Assembly (NCBI GenBank): GCA_963969395.1
Contig: OZ017803.1
Span: 496,001-560,000, forward strand
Direction: 5' to 3'
DNA from: Pseudoscleropodium purum
Taxonomy: Eukaryota; Streptophyta; Bryopsida; Hypnales; Brachytheciaceae
Length of the DNA stretch: 64,000 nt
Shown here: one piece after another, positions 49,030 through 60,071 of the stretch
How positions within the stretch are numbered: the first letter of the stretch is position 1
Layout: every line of letters starts with the position of its first letter
Position numbers and translations under genes: made by a program
The notes under the pieces: generated by a model
What the model was told of the DNA's origin: nothing
Database searches by the model: none
The model's input: the letters and a program-made list of their open reading frames with translations, nothing else

Positions 49030-49037
49030 CTTATATA
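49030..49037 (-). promoter_or_regulatory. TATA box of the transposase gene
   Basis: On the minus strand TATATAAG, about 225 nt upstream of ATG 48805 and 34 bp downstream of the motif cluster at 49071. Confidence 0.6.
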
Positions 49038-49070
49038 CTCCCTCCTGGTGGCTGGTAGAATTCCACGTAA

Positions 49071-49535
49071 GGGCGCGGACGTACTATACAAGGGCGGGGA
49101 CGTACTAGAGAGGGGCGGGGACGTACTTGTCAGGGCGGGGACGCTAGGGCGGGGACTCAGGGACTCCCGACTCCCGCACTCCCGACTCCCGCACTCCCGC
49201 CCCAGAAGGCGTTCAGGCGAAGACGTCAGGGCGGGGACGTACTTGTAGGGGCAGAGACGTACTTGTCCGGGCGGGGACGCTAGGGCGGGGACTTAGGGAC
49301 TCCCGACTCCCACACTCCCGACTCCCGCACTCCAGCCCCAGAAGGCGTTCGGGCGAAGACGTCAAGGCGGGGACGTACTTGTCGCTAGGGCGGGGACTCA
49401 GGGACTCCCGACTCCCACACTCCCGATTCCACGCGTCAAGGCGTTCGGGCAGGGACTTCAGGGTGGGGACGTTGGGGCGGGGACGTATTTTTGTATGGGC
49501 GGGGACGTACTCGCGGGGACGCTAGGCGGGGGAGA
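49071..49535 (+). promoter_or_regulatory. Motif-cluster promoter region of the transposase gene
   Basis: About a dozen copies or half-copies of GGGCGGGGACGTACTTG, arranged in roughly three higher-order repeats of about 130 bp that also contain GGGACTCCCGACTCCC-type blocks and AAGGCGTTC. Relative to the gene the motif reads AGTACGTCCCCGC, the same orientation as at the RING gene and its paralogue. Lies directly upstream of the TATA box. Confidence 0.75.
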
Positions 49536-50039
49536 GATTCAAATCAGTTTTGGGTTTCCCTCCTCAAAACCTTCGAGGGAAGACATTTCAAATACTTGTA
49601 CTTGCACTCTACAGCTGCCCCCCATTTTTGCAGATTTCCTAAGATATGAAGTATTCAAGCATTAATTACTCATTCACTACATCATTCTAAATATCAAAGA
49701 TAGATGCTACAAAAAATGCGGTTTTAGTATTTAAGAAATTGTGTATAACAAATCAATTGAAGAAACGTTGAATTCGTCAAAAACGGGAAACATCAAATAA
49801 ATTACGGGTGAATTGGAAAAAAATGACAAAGAGAATTGCAACAACATTAAGGATTGGACAGAAATATGTAGAATCCATAGAGAGACATTGCAACCGGTTT
49901 TTTAAAAGGAAGGCTATACATTTAAAAAGTGGCACAAAAATGGAAGGAAGAAATGAGAGAATAAAAAAATGGTAGAATATATGGGTGTAAGAAATGAACG
50001 GTTTATCGAAATGAAGGTACATGAAGAAGTTAGAGAACC

Positions 50040-50520
50040 AAAAAAAATAACTACGAGATGCATCACATGGAGGAAGACATATAAGTTACAGAATCAAATG
50101 AAAGAAATTTCGGGATAAAAATGTGAGGTGAGACAGATGAGTTAGAGAATGAAATGAAAAAAATAATCGAATAATCATGTAAGGAGAAATAAATAATTCA
50201 GAGAACCAAATAAAAAAATACTGAAATAATCATATGAGGGTAGATAAATAAGTTAGACAAACAAATGGGCAAAAAATTGGAATAACCGTATAGGGGGGGG
50301 AGATAAACAAAAGAAAGACTCAAATAAATAACAAATTGGACTAACCAAGAAAGGGGACATAAACAAAAGAGAGACTCAAATAAATAAAAAATTGGAATAA
50401 TTTAACGACGGGATATAAGCTATAGAAACAAATGAAGAAAATAACGGAATTACCATATATGGGGATATAAAAATGTTTGAGAATCAAATGAAAATTTGTT
50501 GGACTCATCATACAAGGGTT
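50040..50520 (+). repeat. Diverged tandem repeat between the two divergent promoters
   Basis: About eight units of 54-62 bp with the theme ATAAA(T/C)A-AG-GA-ACAAATGAA-AAAATTGGAATAA, separated by G runs. It sits between the transposase promoter and the RING gene promoter; function unknown. Confidence 0.6.
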
Positions 50521-50582
50521 GAAATTGAATGAAATGTGAGCATTTTTTATTGTGTTGTGAAATGGTTCAGGATTTAGGCTAA

Positions 50583-50603
50583 GGGTTTAGGGTTTAGGGT
50601 TTA
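50583..50603 (+). repeat. Three plant telomere-type repeats
   Basis: GGGTTTA repeated three times. Such short runs (telo-boxes or interstitial repeats) are common in plant DNA; here they lie between the tandem repeat and the RING gene promoter. Confidence 0.6.
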
Positions 50604-50794
50604 ACAATTTTTTTTATTTATCCTTTTAACTATTAGTAATGTTAATTTATTTTTCTCTTGGATGATGGGAGCTTCACGGGTCTTTGACAACTCACATGAA
50701 ATAAAAGATGAGTGACATTAAATGCAAGGTACAAGGTAAATCTTCCAAAATCTTTTTTTTTTATTCTAATTTTCTCCACCTACCGCCAGTGACG

Positions 50795-50921
50795 AGTACG
50801 TCCCCGCCTTGGACAAGTACATCCCCGCCCAGGGCAGAAACGTCCCCGCCTATTTTGAGTACGTCCTCGCCCTGACATCGAGTACGTCCCCGCCTTGACA
50901 ACGCGGACCAGCAGTATATAT
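50795..50921 (+). promoter_or_regulatory. Motif cluster and TATA box of the RING-H2 gene
   Basis: Five copies of AGTACGTCCCCGCC (one with ATCCC, one with TCCTC) at 50795-50895, then TATATAT at 50915-50921, about 130 nt upstream of ATG 51051. Same order (motifs, then TATA, then start) as at the other three genes. Confidence 0.75.
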
Positions 50922-51050
50922 GCGCTTCCCCGCCTTTTTAGCAACTGCCTCACAAACTCCCGTGTGCTCCACCTCTAAGCTAGTTGCCTAGGCGTCCTTG
51001 TGAGGTCCTTTTTATATTACGCTCTTTACTTCAACCCAAACCGCCGTGTG

Positions 51051-53261
51051 ATGGACCCTGCAGTGAAGATGACGAAGGCCGAACGAGACAGAACAAGAAA
51101 GAGGACTGGACAGAAGCAACGGAAACGGATGAACGTTTTAAACAATCCGTTGAAGTTGGCATTCAGGGGATGGGAAGATGAACCTGATCCATGGAATATG
51201 GACACTTGTGCCAATTACATTGAATGGTGCCACATTGGCAAGTCTTTTCCCATAGCCCGGCACAACTATCACCGTCGCTTCCACAAGGCCAATTTGAGGT
51301 TCTGTACCGACGACGCATTTAAGAATCGTTGCATTGAAGTCTATCAAGTGTTATACGATAGACCAACAGTGGAACGCAATGAAATTAACCTTTTCATTGC
51401 AAGAGGGGTACATGCAGAGGTCAAGCTAGGGAAGAGGGTGGATTGGTCAACCATCAAGGAGAGAGGTTCCAAAATAAAAGTTCCTCATCCCACCAATGGA
51501 TTGATTCCAATGGGTGTGCGAAGGTACCCTAACGGCGGATTGGGGTTCGTGAGGCCACTAACTGAGTTGCCCCCTAACACATATGTAACCAGTGACTCTT
51601 CTCCTGATGATGACTCTGACGGGACGTGCACTCCACCGCGTGCTCTAGGTAATAGAGTGGAACATCGGGTAAAAAGAAGAAGGGAGAAGGAAATGAGCAC
51701 AGAAGAAGTTGTCTCGGAAGCAGTTTTAAATGACCGACTACAAGATTCAATGGAAGTAGAAGATCTTCGGCTACCAAATGAAGCTGTCGAAAGTGAAGAA
51801 GATACAATCCCAGCCTTAAAGAGTAACCTCAACGAAAAAAGAAAGGAAATTCAAAACTTGTTAGAAGACACTCACAAGTTGAAGGTCGAGATCCAACAAA
51901 AGAACGACGTCATTGACCGACAGTCCCAAGAAATTGCCCGCCTTACAAGAGCTCTACAAGCTGGTAATGTATTCAGCGAAGGCCACGTTGGTGAAGGTCT
52001 GCACAAAGCTGGTCACCCGTTTCACTTTACTGTAGGTGCCGAAGAGCTAGAAGTGCTTCGTGGAAAAAATGTCGAGCTCCAGAAACATTTGGATGCATTG
52101 GTGTCACAGTATTATGAGTGGAAGTTGGCGTGTGTATTTACTGTGGACAAGAACCGACAAATGGGAGCAGAATTGAAGAAAATTGCCAATCATTATGCAG
52201 TGTACAATCAAGAACGTGTTTTTGGCTTAACATCATGGGAACTAATGGATGAGTTATTCTCGGACAAAATGGAGACCAAAGTTGGAGTTGGAAATCAGAC
52301 CATCATTGATTGGCCTCGAAATGGGTGGGATTTTGAAAATGAAAGGTCTGCCCATGTGACTAAACCGAGTACATTGTTGTGGCCAAAACCACCGAGCTTT
52401 GTGTTCGATGGTACACAATGTCCAATGTGTTTGAATGCCTTTGGCCCCGAAGGTGGATTCCAATTGGGCACATGTGAGCATTTGTATCATCCAATTTGTT
52501 TGATTGCATTAATGGTCAATCGAAGGCGTTGCGTACTTTGCAAGGCTCCTTTCCATGAGCGTTTGTACAAGCTATTTGGCTTGTACGAGCATATGCCGCC
52601 AAGCTGGGAATTTGATATAATGAATGCTCCAAATCATCCACAGAAATGGGGAGAAGACCTCATTTGGAATTGGCGTTATAAGTATCACTCTTTAGAGGTC
52701 TCTGGGCTTTCCAACAACTGGGGATGGGAATCAAACCCAACTGAAGTTGTTCGTGTGTGCCACAATTTGATTAAAGGCACGGACGCTATTAGTGAAGGAA
52801 GAAGAAATTTCTTCTACCAATGCTTCAATGGCTATTGGGATGGAAATGAGCATCAATTTCGATTTGGACCACATCCAAAGGGTTGGATTTGGGGCAACGA
52901 CGGACAACGTATCACCGATGACGACGGAGTTCAACTTGTGGATCCTGGTGAATATGTACCTCCTACCGCACGAGAAAGAGTGATGATGTCTGAATCTGAA
53001 TGGAGAGAGCAATTCAAAAATGATGCTGTAGACTTCTTGCTAGAAGAACACAGTCCGGGAACTCGTATAGCTCTTCAAGAACTTCAACAATCTCAAATTC
53101 TGAGGGGCCTACTGGAGGAGGATGGACCAGCAAGACGAACACGCGGTGCAATGCGGCGACTTCGTTTGGACTCCAATGAAGATGATATTCCAATGTCCGG
53201 GACGCATGACACCGAGGCCGGTACAAGTGGTACCGCAAATAGCCTAGTTCATTTGGACTAA
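51051..53261 (+). CDS. RING-H2 / coiled-coil protein carried by the giant hAT
   Basis: An intact 736-residue intronless protein. ATG 51051 was chosen because the paralogue at 56210 starts at the same aligned methionine (MDPAVKMTK vs MDTSPRMTK). Residues 1-166 are the conserved module shared with the paralogue: basic start, then DPWNMDTC, YIEWCHI, FHKANLRFC, FKNRCIEVYQVLY and LGKRVDWSTIKERGSKIKVP. Next is an acidic and basic linker with TPPR, a coiled coil (about 250-310), and a RING-H2 domain with C457, C460, C475, H477, H480, C483, C494 and C497 (Cx2C-x14-CxH-x2-Hx2C-x10-Cx2C). A Trp-rich region and an Arg-rich tail follow. RING-H2 domains usually recruit ubiquitin E2 enzymes, so an E3 ligase role is likely; the substrate is unknown. 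I recognise no named family for the N-terminal module. Confidence 0.88.
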   Translation: MDPAVKMTKAERDRTRKRTGQKQRKRMNVLNNPLKLAFRGWEDEPDPWNMDTCANYIEWCHIGKSFPIARHNYHRRFHKANLRFCTDDAFKNRCIEVYQVLYDRPTVERNEINLFIARGVHAEVKLGKRVDWSTIKERGSKIKVPHPTNGLIPMGVRRYPNGGLGFVRPLTELPPNTYVTSDSSPDDDSDGTCTPPRALGNRVEHRVKRRREKEMSTEEVVSEAVLNDRLQDSMEVEDLRLPNEAVESEEDTIPALKSNLNEKRKEIQNLLEDTHKLKVEIQQKNDVIDRQSQEIARLTRALQAGNVFSEGHVGEGLHKAGHPFHFTVGAEELEVLRGKNVELQKHLDALVSQYYEWKLACVFTVDKNRQMGAELKKIANHYAVYNQERVFGLTSWELMDELFSDKMETKVGVGNQTIIDWPRNGWDFENERSAHVTKPSTLLWPKPPSFVFDGTQCPMCLNAFGPEGGFQLGTCEHLYHPICLIALMVNRRRCVLCKAPFHERLYKLFGLYEHMPPSWEFDIMNAPNHPQKWGEDLIWNWRYKYHSLEVSGLSNNWGWESNPTEVVRVCHNLIKGTDAISEGRRNFFYQCFNGYWDGNEHQFRFGPHPKGWIWGNDGQRITDDDGVQLVDPGEYVPPTARERVMMSESEWREQFKNDAVDFLLEEHSPGTRIALQELQQSQILRGLLEEDGPARRTRGAMRRLRLDSNEDDIPMSGTHDTEAGTSGTANSLVHLD

Positions 53262-55295
53262 GTGCACTTTTGCGTACTTCAAGCATTTGGAAAAATGTAA
53301 ATATATAGCTATGTAAAGGCTGCTAGTTTTTATCTTTTTAGCTACTATTATATGTGTGGAACTTTGTTTGATTACATTGTTGACTTTGTCCAATTTTTCA
53401 ATACCATATTGTGCGACACATATGAAATAAAAATGCTCTTTTTATGACCTACGTATTACTTTCATTTTTAAAGTTTAAGGTGCATACAACTGGAAATGAT
53501 TTCTTGGTAATGCAACTTTAGAATGTTTTTGGTTTCTTGAATCCCTGAGTCCCAGCCCAACGTCCTCGTCCAAGTGTCCAAAGTCGAATCATGACACCTT
53601 TGAAGGAGTTTGGGGGTTTGGGAGTTATGAATTCAAAAAGTCCCATTGTTCCTAAGGGAGACAAATGCATTTTTGGGCAAGTATGTACGGGCTGAATTTT
53701 CGTCCAGATTTTTCACAATGCCTTTTTTCAGAGAAAAAAATTGATAAGCTTCATGGAAATATAATTTTTTTTCAATAGGTGTATGGGAACAAAAATTATG
53801 CCCAAATAAGCTCAAAATAGTGGACAAGAGGCAGTTCGGTCAGCCAAAAAATTTTCAGCATACTTTGAATTTTTTCTGCGGAATTTTTTTTCTCATAGAT
53901 TAAATTTTTGTCTATCTGGAAAGCTTTGATTAATTTCATTTGGATTTGTTATGAGGAAGTTATGGACATTCTAGTTTTTCTGGCAATTACAGCATGTTCT
54001 TGGAAAAAACGACTTGCACAATTCATTTGTCAATGCATGCTTTGCATTTTTTCCAAAAAAAATAAATTTGCGTGGTTTGATTTACTTTGTAGAACAATCT
54101 TCCTATTGGATTAGTGCATTTAATTCCATCTACCCCATATTGATATTTTAGGTTTTCATTTTGTCTAGTACGTATTTCTAGTTACCAATTGTTTTAAGAA
54201 TGAAAATTAAGTTTTCATTTTTTTTTTTTTTTCTTTGGACTCTGAACTCTAATCTCCACTATGAAGATTTAAAGCTCGGAGCTTTGTAGTGCGAAAATTT
54301 TAAGTTGAAAATGTTCAAAGTCAAAAAATCCAGTTGCTCAATGTGTGGAAAAGCTTGCTTTTTCTACTTTAAACGCAAATATCTTGCAATTTATTCAATC
54401 ACAATTTTTGGTTTTTTTCCCACACTAGTTTATACTAGTCAGGTGTAATATCCTACGGTTAGATGTGAAAATAAATGAATTTCAATATTTTCTTAGTCTT
54501 TGCTATAGAAATGGCAGTTTTGAGTGTTTTTGGGCTAGATAAGGCCTTGGCCCTTTAGGGATTACACTTTAACTCACAAAAAACGGGAGCTATTCAATTC
54601 ATAAGGAATGTGCATACAATACAAATACACACCTAAAAAATTAAAATGGCACTGTATACATATGAAATGTCTAAAAGTTTGCAAAAGAGCAAAATGAATT
54701 TCTTATGAATGCAAAAGTTTGACAATTAGATCACAAAATAGAATTAAAAAAGTAAAAAAAGTAAAAATTATATTGAAAGACACATTTCAATGTACACATT
54801 GCTGGATTAGAATTCACGCCCTAATTAATATTTATATGAATTATGTAATTTAATTTTTTTTCTAAATTTTTTATTTATTGCATTAACACCTAATGGACCA
54901 GGGTTATTTTTTAAAAAGACATTGTGCAAAAAGCCAATTTTTGGGTATGTTATTAAAAATTCAAAAATTCAAAAAGAATTGTTTCATAAAAAATTCAACC
55001 AAACATCCTTGAAGTTCAGTACTTTACAAAAGTATGGTCAAGATATGAGATGTTTAAGTAAAAATAAGTATGAACCCTAAACCAACACAATAAATGTATA
55101 TGAAATGAAGCAATCCAATTTTGCAAGTGACACGTCTTTAGCCAAAAATAATTTTTGTATTTTGGATGGGTAATACCGTAGAATATGAATATATTGATAA
55201 AAATTGTCTCATTACATGAGTACAACTGTACAGAACTAAAAAAGAACATGAAAATTTAAAAACCTCGAGATAGCTATGTAATTGGATATTGCTAA
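53262..55295. other. AT-rich spacer inside the giant hAT
   Basis: Two kilobases of AT-rich sequence between the convergent RING-H2 gene and its paralogue. No open frame of protein character. A RING-type cysteine pattern that would complete the paralogue was not found here. Confidence 0.5.
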
Positions 55296-56210
55296 CTAAT
55301 TCCTTGATGTAGCAAGCTCTAAAGCATGTTCCAATCGTGCAATTTCTTGTCTGAGATTGCTGATGACTTGGTTCTTTTCTTCCAACGCCGCCCTCGACGT
55401 GTGCCTGTAATCGTGCAGACGATTAATTTCTTCGTGTTTTTCAGCAAGTTCGTTCCTCAAGGCCGAGATTGTATCATATACATTTCTTCTATTTTCAGTG
55501 GGTTGTGCGTAAACTTCCTTGTGCACTTCATTTTGGATTTCATGTTGAGGTTGAGGATCTCGAGCATATTGTAGGGCCCTCCTCCGCCTACCACGTTGTT
55601 CCCCTTTGGCCGTCAGAGGACGCGGTGGAGTACGTGCTCCATTTGAATCGTCATCCGTCGTAGAATCCTCGGTGTCATCATGAGCTGTAGGGGGATTTAC
55701 GATTGTCTTCAAGTGCCCCAACCCACCTTCGGGAAACGTTAGAACACCCATTGGAATCAGTCCATTGCTTGGATGAGGAACTTTTATTTTGGAACCTCTC
55801 TCCTTGATGGTTGACCAATCCACCCTCTTCCCTAGCGTGACCTCTGCGTGTACTCCTCTTGCAATGAAAAGGTGAACTTCATTGCGCTCCACCTTCGCTC
55901 TATTGTAAAGGACTTGGTAGACTTCAATGCACCGATTTTTGAATGCATCATTCATGCAATATCGCAAATTTGCTTTGTGGAAGTATCGGTGGTAGTGGTG
56001 TCGTTCTTCAGGAAAGGCCTTGTCGATGTGACACCACTCAATGTAATCCGCACACGTGTCCATGCTCCACGGGTCCTGTACTTCCTCCCACCCCTTGAAA
56101 GCAATTTTTAATGGATTTCGTAAAACATGCATCCGCTTCTTCTGTACCTGTCCACTTCTCTTTCTTGTTTTGTCTCGCTCGTTTTTCGTCATCCGTGGTG
56201 ATGTGTCCAT
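55296..56210 (-). CDS. Short paralogue of the RING-H2 protein, lacking the RING
   Basis: 304 residues from ATG 56210. The first 165 or so residues align without gaps to the RING-H2 protein: same DPW-MDTC, YIEWCHI, FHKANLR, FKNRCIEVYQVLY and GKRVDWSTIKERGSKIKVPHP. The middle keeps the acidic run and RTPPRPL, and the C-terminal 60 residues form a similar coiled coil (ISALRNELAEKHEEI, IARLEHALEL). It stops with TAG before any RING, so it may compete with or partner the longer protein through the shared module and coiled coil (inference). The N-terminal module is better conserved than the linker, which argues for selection after duplication. It is divergently transcribed from the kinase gene. Confidence 0.82.
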   Translation of the reverse strand: MDTSPRMTKNERDKTRKRSGQVQKKRMHVLRNPLKIAFKGWEEVQDPWSMDTCADYIEWCHIDKAFPEERHHYHRYFHKANLRYCMNDAFKNRCIEVYQVLYNRAKVERNEVHLFIARGVHAEVTLGKRVDWSTIKERGSKIKVPHPSNGLIPMGVLTFPEGGLGHLKTIVNPPTAHDDTEDSTTDDDSNGARTPPRPLTAKGEQRGRRRRALQYARDPQPQHEIQNEVHKEVYAQPTENRRNVYDTISALRNELAEKHEEINRLHDYRHTSRAALEEKNQVISNLRQEIARLEHALELATSRN

Positions 56211-56339
56211 CGCACGATGTTTGTGCAACAAAAATGACGTGGAATGTGATGTAGGGCCCACTGAGACGCCCAGACAACCAGCTCAGAGGTGGCGCACGAG
56301 GGAGTTCAGAGGGCAGAAAGTGAGGAGGCGGGCACGGCC

Positions 56340-56516
56340 TTTTATACCGGGGAGCGCGGACGTCAAGGCAGGGGCAGGGACGTACTCGCATCCAGGGCGG
56401 GGACGTACTGGGTATAGGCGGGGACGTACTCGCGACAGGGCGGGGACGAACTGGGGGCAGGGCGGGGACGTACTCGCGGGGTGGGCGGGGAAGTGGTTTT
56501 TGCCTTCCCTATATAT
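56340..56516. promoter_or_regulatory. Bidirectional motif-cluster promoter of the paralogue and the kinase
   Basis: About six copies of GGCGGGGACGTACTCG at 56354-56495 lie between two outward TATA boxes: TATAAAA on the minus strand (56340-56346, 130 nt before ATG 56210) and TATATAT on the plus strand (56510-56516, about 150 nt before ATG 56664). One cluster thus serves both genes. Confidence 0.78.
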
Positions 56517-56663
56517 TTTTTTTTTGCTCATTTTGACATTGCCAGGCCTTCACTTTTAGCCTCACGTGTTAGTTCGCGATTTGCGGCCTATACAGTGAGT
56601 CGGAGGGTGCACAGGTGTGGCGCTTTATTTGTACGGGAGATTTTCGAATTTTTTTCGAATACT

Positions 56664-58241
56664 ATGGCTGCATCAGGAAGTGGTTCAACGGGGAAACGCC
56701 CAATGGCCTGGGACTTGGATGTGCCCATCGAAGAAATAGTTGTTGCCGAGCAGAGCACTCAACCGTCATCATCTTCGAATCCGACATCATCAAGTCATAA
56801 GAAAGTAAAACCGGCGCGACCCGATTGGCCTCCGATAGAGTACACACAAAAGGCACGATCAATAGGTGTGGATTTTTATCGACGACGGAGTTTAGCAATG
56901 TTGGAGAGGGAGTACATCAACAAGAACGAAAATGGTTACCATGAACTCTTGGAGAAGCTACGTTACGAGATTGAAGTGACTATGGAATCATCTGAAGACT
57001 TCAACAATTACCAAGATTATTGGTTAGCTTCGGAGTGGCTTGAAAAAACTGTGAAGGCTTTGGCAACAAATATCGTGACGCAGTGGCGTTACGATGCTAA
57101 TAAAAAGGAGAATAGAACTGACTGGGATGTTGCAGACGAGGAACTTTTTGCAAAACTATCGATGATCGAGACATTTTGCCAAGGTTTTTCAAAATCACGG
57201 GCACGAGGAAAATTACCATGGAAGGAATCGATGGAGAATGCTGTATTGACGCACTGCGTTAGTGGAACGTTTCAGTGGCTTGACAGCTCAATAAAAGTTG
57301 TACAGATGCCGGGATTTACAACGGAAGGAGGGTATGGGACTGTGATGAAGGTGCACATCACAAGACTGAACAACATGCCAATGTGGATGGATTTTGCCGA
57401 GAAACGTCTCAAAGAAGAGAATCAGAAGAAAAAACGTTTGGAAATCATAAATGAGGCTGGAGGATGTCCCGTGAAGCATCCGGGCATCATCAGACTTTCG
57501 TATTTGAATCCCAAAACAATGGCCGGTTATTCGTTGTGGTGGAATGGTGGATCTTTGGCAAGTTTTTGGAAGAATATGGACAACAAGGTTTCTGAGGTGC
57601 TGGAAATCGAAGACATTGTTAAGCAACACGACTCAGAGCTAAGCAAAGCGCAACTGGAATGGGTTGCAACGTATAGGAAAAATCGCGTTGCATTGGCGTT
57701 GTCCTTGCTTGTGACAGTCTGGAAATGTCACAATGAGAACTACATGCACAACGATTTATCTCCATCCAATGTGTTGCTACATTTTGACCCTTGAAAGAAG
57801 AATAGAATATACATTGGTATATGTGATTGGGGAATATCAAGCCGAGTTGTGGAGAAGGAGCCATCAAAATATGGCTATGACAGCATGGAAAAGCTAGCAA
57901 AAGTGAAGCAGGTGAAAAAATTTGTTGCTCCAGAATTGTTCTATGTATACGGAAGTATAGGTTCAGAGAACTCGCTGGAAGTGATGCAACGAAGGCATTT
58001 GTATAGTGTAGCAGCTGATACATATTCTGCAGGATGGATAGCACAAAAGATTTGGAATGAGGAGTGGGATTCCCAGTACTTCGTTAAAGAAAAATGCATG
58101 AATTATGCATTACTTAAAACACATCTTCAAAGCTTGCAGAAGGAAGATGTGAATGATCGGGCAACTATAGGAGATGTTTTGGAGACATTGAGAAAACCAC
58201 CGTACGGTTGGCTAATGCCAGAATGTTGTTATCGTAGATAG
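56664..58241 (+). pseudogene. Protein kinase carried by the giant hAT (one or two in-frame stops)
   Basis: Start ATG 56664 (MAASGSGS). The frame is open to TGA 57792 and continues in the same frame to TAG 58239. The N-terminal 220 residues are of unknown function. The kinase domain has a glycine loop (GGYGTV, 222-227), a candidate lysine (K247 in FAEKRL), the catalytic loop HNDLSPSNVL (362-371), then directly after the TGA a DWG metal-binding motif (388-390), the APE motif (VAPEL) and the alpha-F DTYSAGW. All key catalytic positions are present, so the ancestor was probably active; HND and DWG replace the usual HRD and DFG. The TGA fits a CGA arginine codon with C to T. Past TAG 58239 the frame stays open through an Arg/Gly-rich stretch (RRGGRRRRGYEGR), so that stop may also be secondary. 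Confidence 0.78.
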
Positions 58242-59783
58242 GAGTTTAGAGGTCGTATATATTCTAGAAGAGGTGGTAGAAGAAGAAGAGGTTATGAAGG
58301 ACGTAGTGTAAGTTCTTTGAACATGCTTTATGTACTCGGAATTATCCGAGAATTATATTATTTTAAAAAAGTAAAAATTTTCTGACACTTGCGTTTACCT
58401 TAATTACTTAATGTTTTGGAGTATTTTTTTACTATAAACATTCCAAAATTGCCATTTTTACTGCGAAGACCAAAATGTAATAAAATAAAAGAATTAAACA
58501 CATATAACGGTAGGATTTTGCAGTATGCTAATTTAAAAAGATGTGAAATGAATTCCCGATATTTTTGCTTGGAAGATTGGGAGATATGGACAGTTTGAAA
58601 GTTGAAACAAATAGGATTACTTTATTTCATTGGAGGGTATAATGTTGGCTAAAACTAAAACAATACTTATTCCTGCAAAGAATTAAACAAGTGTGGGCTT
58701 CCTTTAAAAAAGTGTGAGCTTTGTTTTGGAAAAAATTTGTAGAATACAAAAAATTGGGAGTATTACAGTCAAAAGTTCTAATCTTGGAGGGAGGGAGTGA
58801 ATTGGAGAATTAAGAAAAATTTCAAAGCATGTGGATTTCAGTTTGGAGAGTCTTTATGGAAAGAAAAAAATGGAAATGTTGGGGACTTCCGGACTTGGGG
58901 TTTAGGTTTGTTGAGTCTTTCTGGAATGCAAAACAGAAAAAAGAGGGTTTAAGTTTAAGATTTTAATTTTTTAGGGATTTGTTGGATTGAATTTTTTGGG
59001 GGGAGTACGTGGGTTTAGATTTGGTGGAAGTTGGTGGAAGATTCAAAAATTTCGGAGTGTGTGGGACTGTGGATTTATTGTTAGAGGGACTTGATGCAAT
59101 GGAAAAAGATAGGGAGGGTTTGTTTTTGCATTTGGCTAAAATTGATGGATTAAAAAAATATTTGGGAGTGTGTTAGTTTAGGTTTAGAAGGGCGTGGAGT
59201 AATAATTTTTTTTGGGGGGGGATTACAGTTTAGGTTTACCAAAGACTTCATAAATTTTTACCATATGATTTCAGTCAAGTAAAGTATAAGATCCTACAAT
59301 TAGATTCTATTTTTTATTTGTTTGTTTGTTTTGTTAGATGAATGCAACAGAAGGGGCAATTTTGAGTGGTTTTGGACAAATAAATGATCTTGGTCCTTTA
59401 GGAGTTAAAATGTAAGATATAAAAGTAAGAAGACTATATTCAATTAGACAAGATGTTTCACCATTTCTAAGTATATGAACTAGGTGAAAAATGGCTAAAT
59501 GAAGATCCAACATTATCCCATGAACGTCCAGAGTCATCTCTAGAATTGAGAATTTTGGAAAAAACCGTTATAATGTGTGGTTTCAAATAATATTTCGAAA
59601 GTCTTATACAAAGGAAAGTTATAGATTTAGAGTTTTAGATTCCATCCATACGGTTAGATTCATCAATGTTATCTCCATTATTTTTTTACAAATTTTGAAA
59701 GGGGAAATCTAAAATTCCTTCTAAATTCAATTACAAGCAAAATATTATCAATTTTTCAGTCAAATTTGTTGGATTAGATTTGA
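58242..59783. other. AT-rich 3' region of the kinase gene inside the giant hAT
   Basis: The first 140 bases continue the kinase frame in Arg/Gly-rich form. The rest has no convincing open frame; it contains G-rich and T-rich runs near 58860-59230. Confidence 0.45.
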
Positions 59784-59925
59784 AATACGTCCCCGCCCTG
59801 AAATATGTCCCCGCCCAGGAGTACGTCCTCGCCCTAGAATACGTCCCCGTCCTAGAATACGTCCCCGCCCAGGAGTACGTCCCCGCCCTAGAGTACGTCC
59901 CCGCCCTAGAATACGTCCCCGCCCT
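59784..59925 (-). promoter_or_regulatory. Right subterminal cluster of the GCGGGGACGTACT motif
   Basis: Eight near-tandem copies of (A/G)(A/G)TACGTCCCCGCCCTAGA, spaced about 18 bp, in inverted orientation to the left subterminal cluster at 44506. Confidence 0.82.
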
Positions 59926-60071
59926 AATGCCACGCTGGACGCCACGTGTTGACGATTTTCGTTTCCATTGGGTGATTTTTCATCCGCTAAAAGTCAGTTG
60001 CCCGTTGACCATTTCGGACGGACACAACTTCAATCGGACGTCCCGGACGGACGGACGGTCTGTCCGACCAG

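Noticed and set aside
49048..49248. Arg/Gly-rich frame in the motif cluster
   Set aside because: Product of the GC-rich repeat; direction is opposite to the transposase promoter and there is no conservation beyond the repeat unit.
49071..50921. Reading the internal motif clusters as the ends of two adjacent hAT elements
   Set aside because: No CAGGGTTGTCAAA terminus or target duplication is present near these clusters, and each cluster is followed by a TATA box and a gene start, so they are better explained as promoters.
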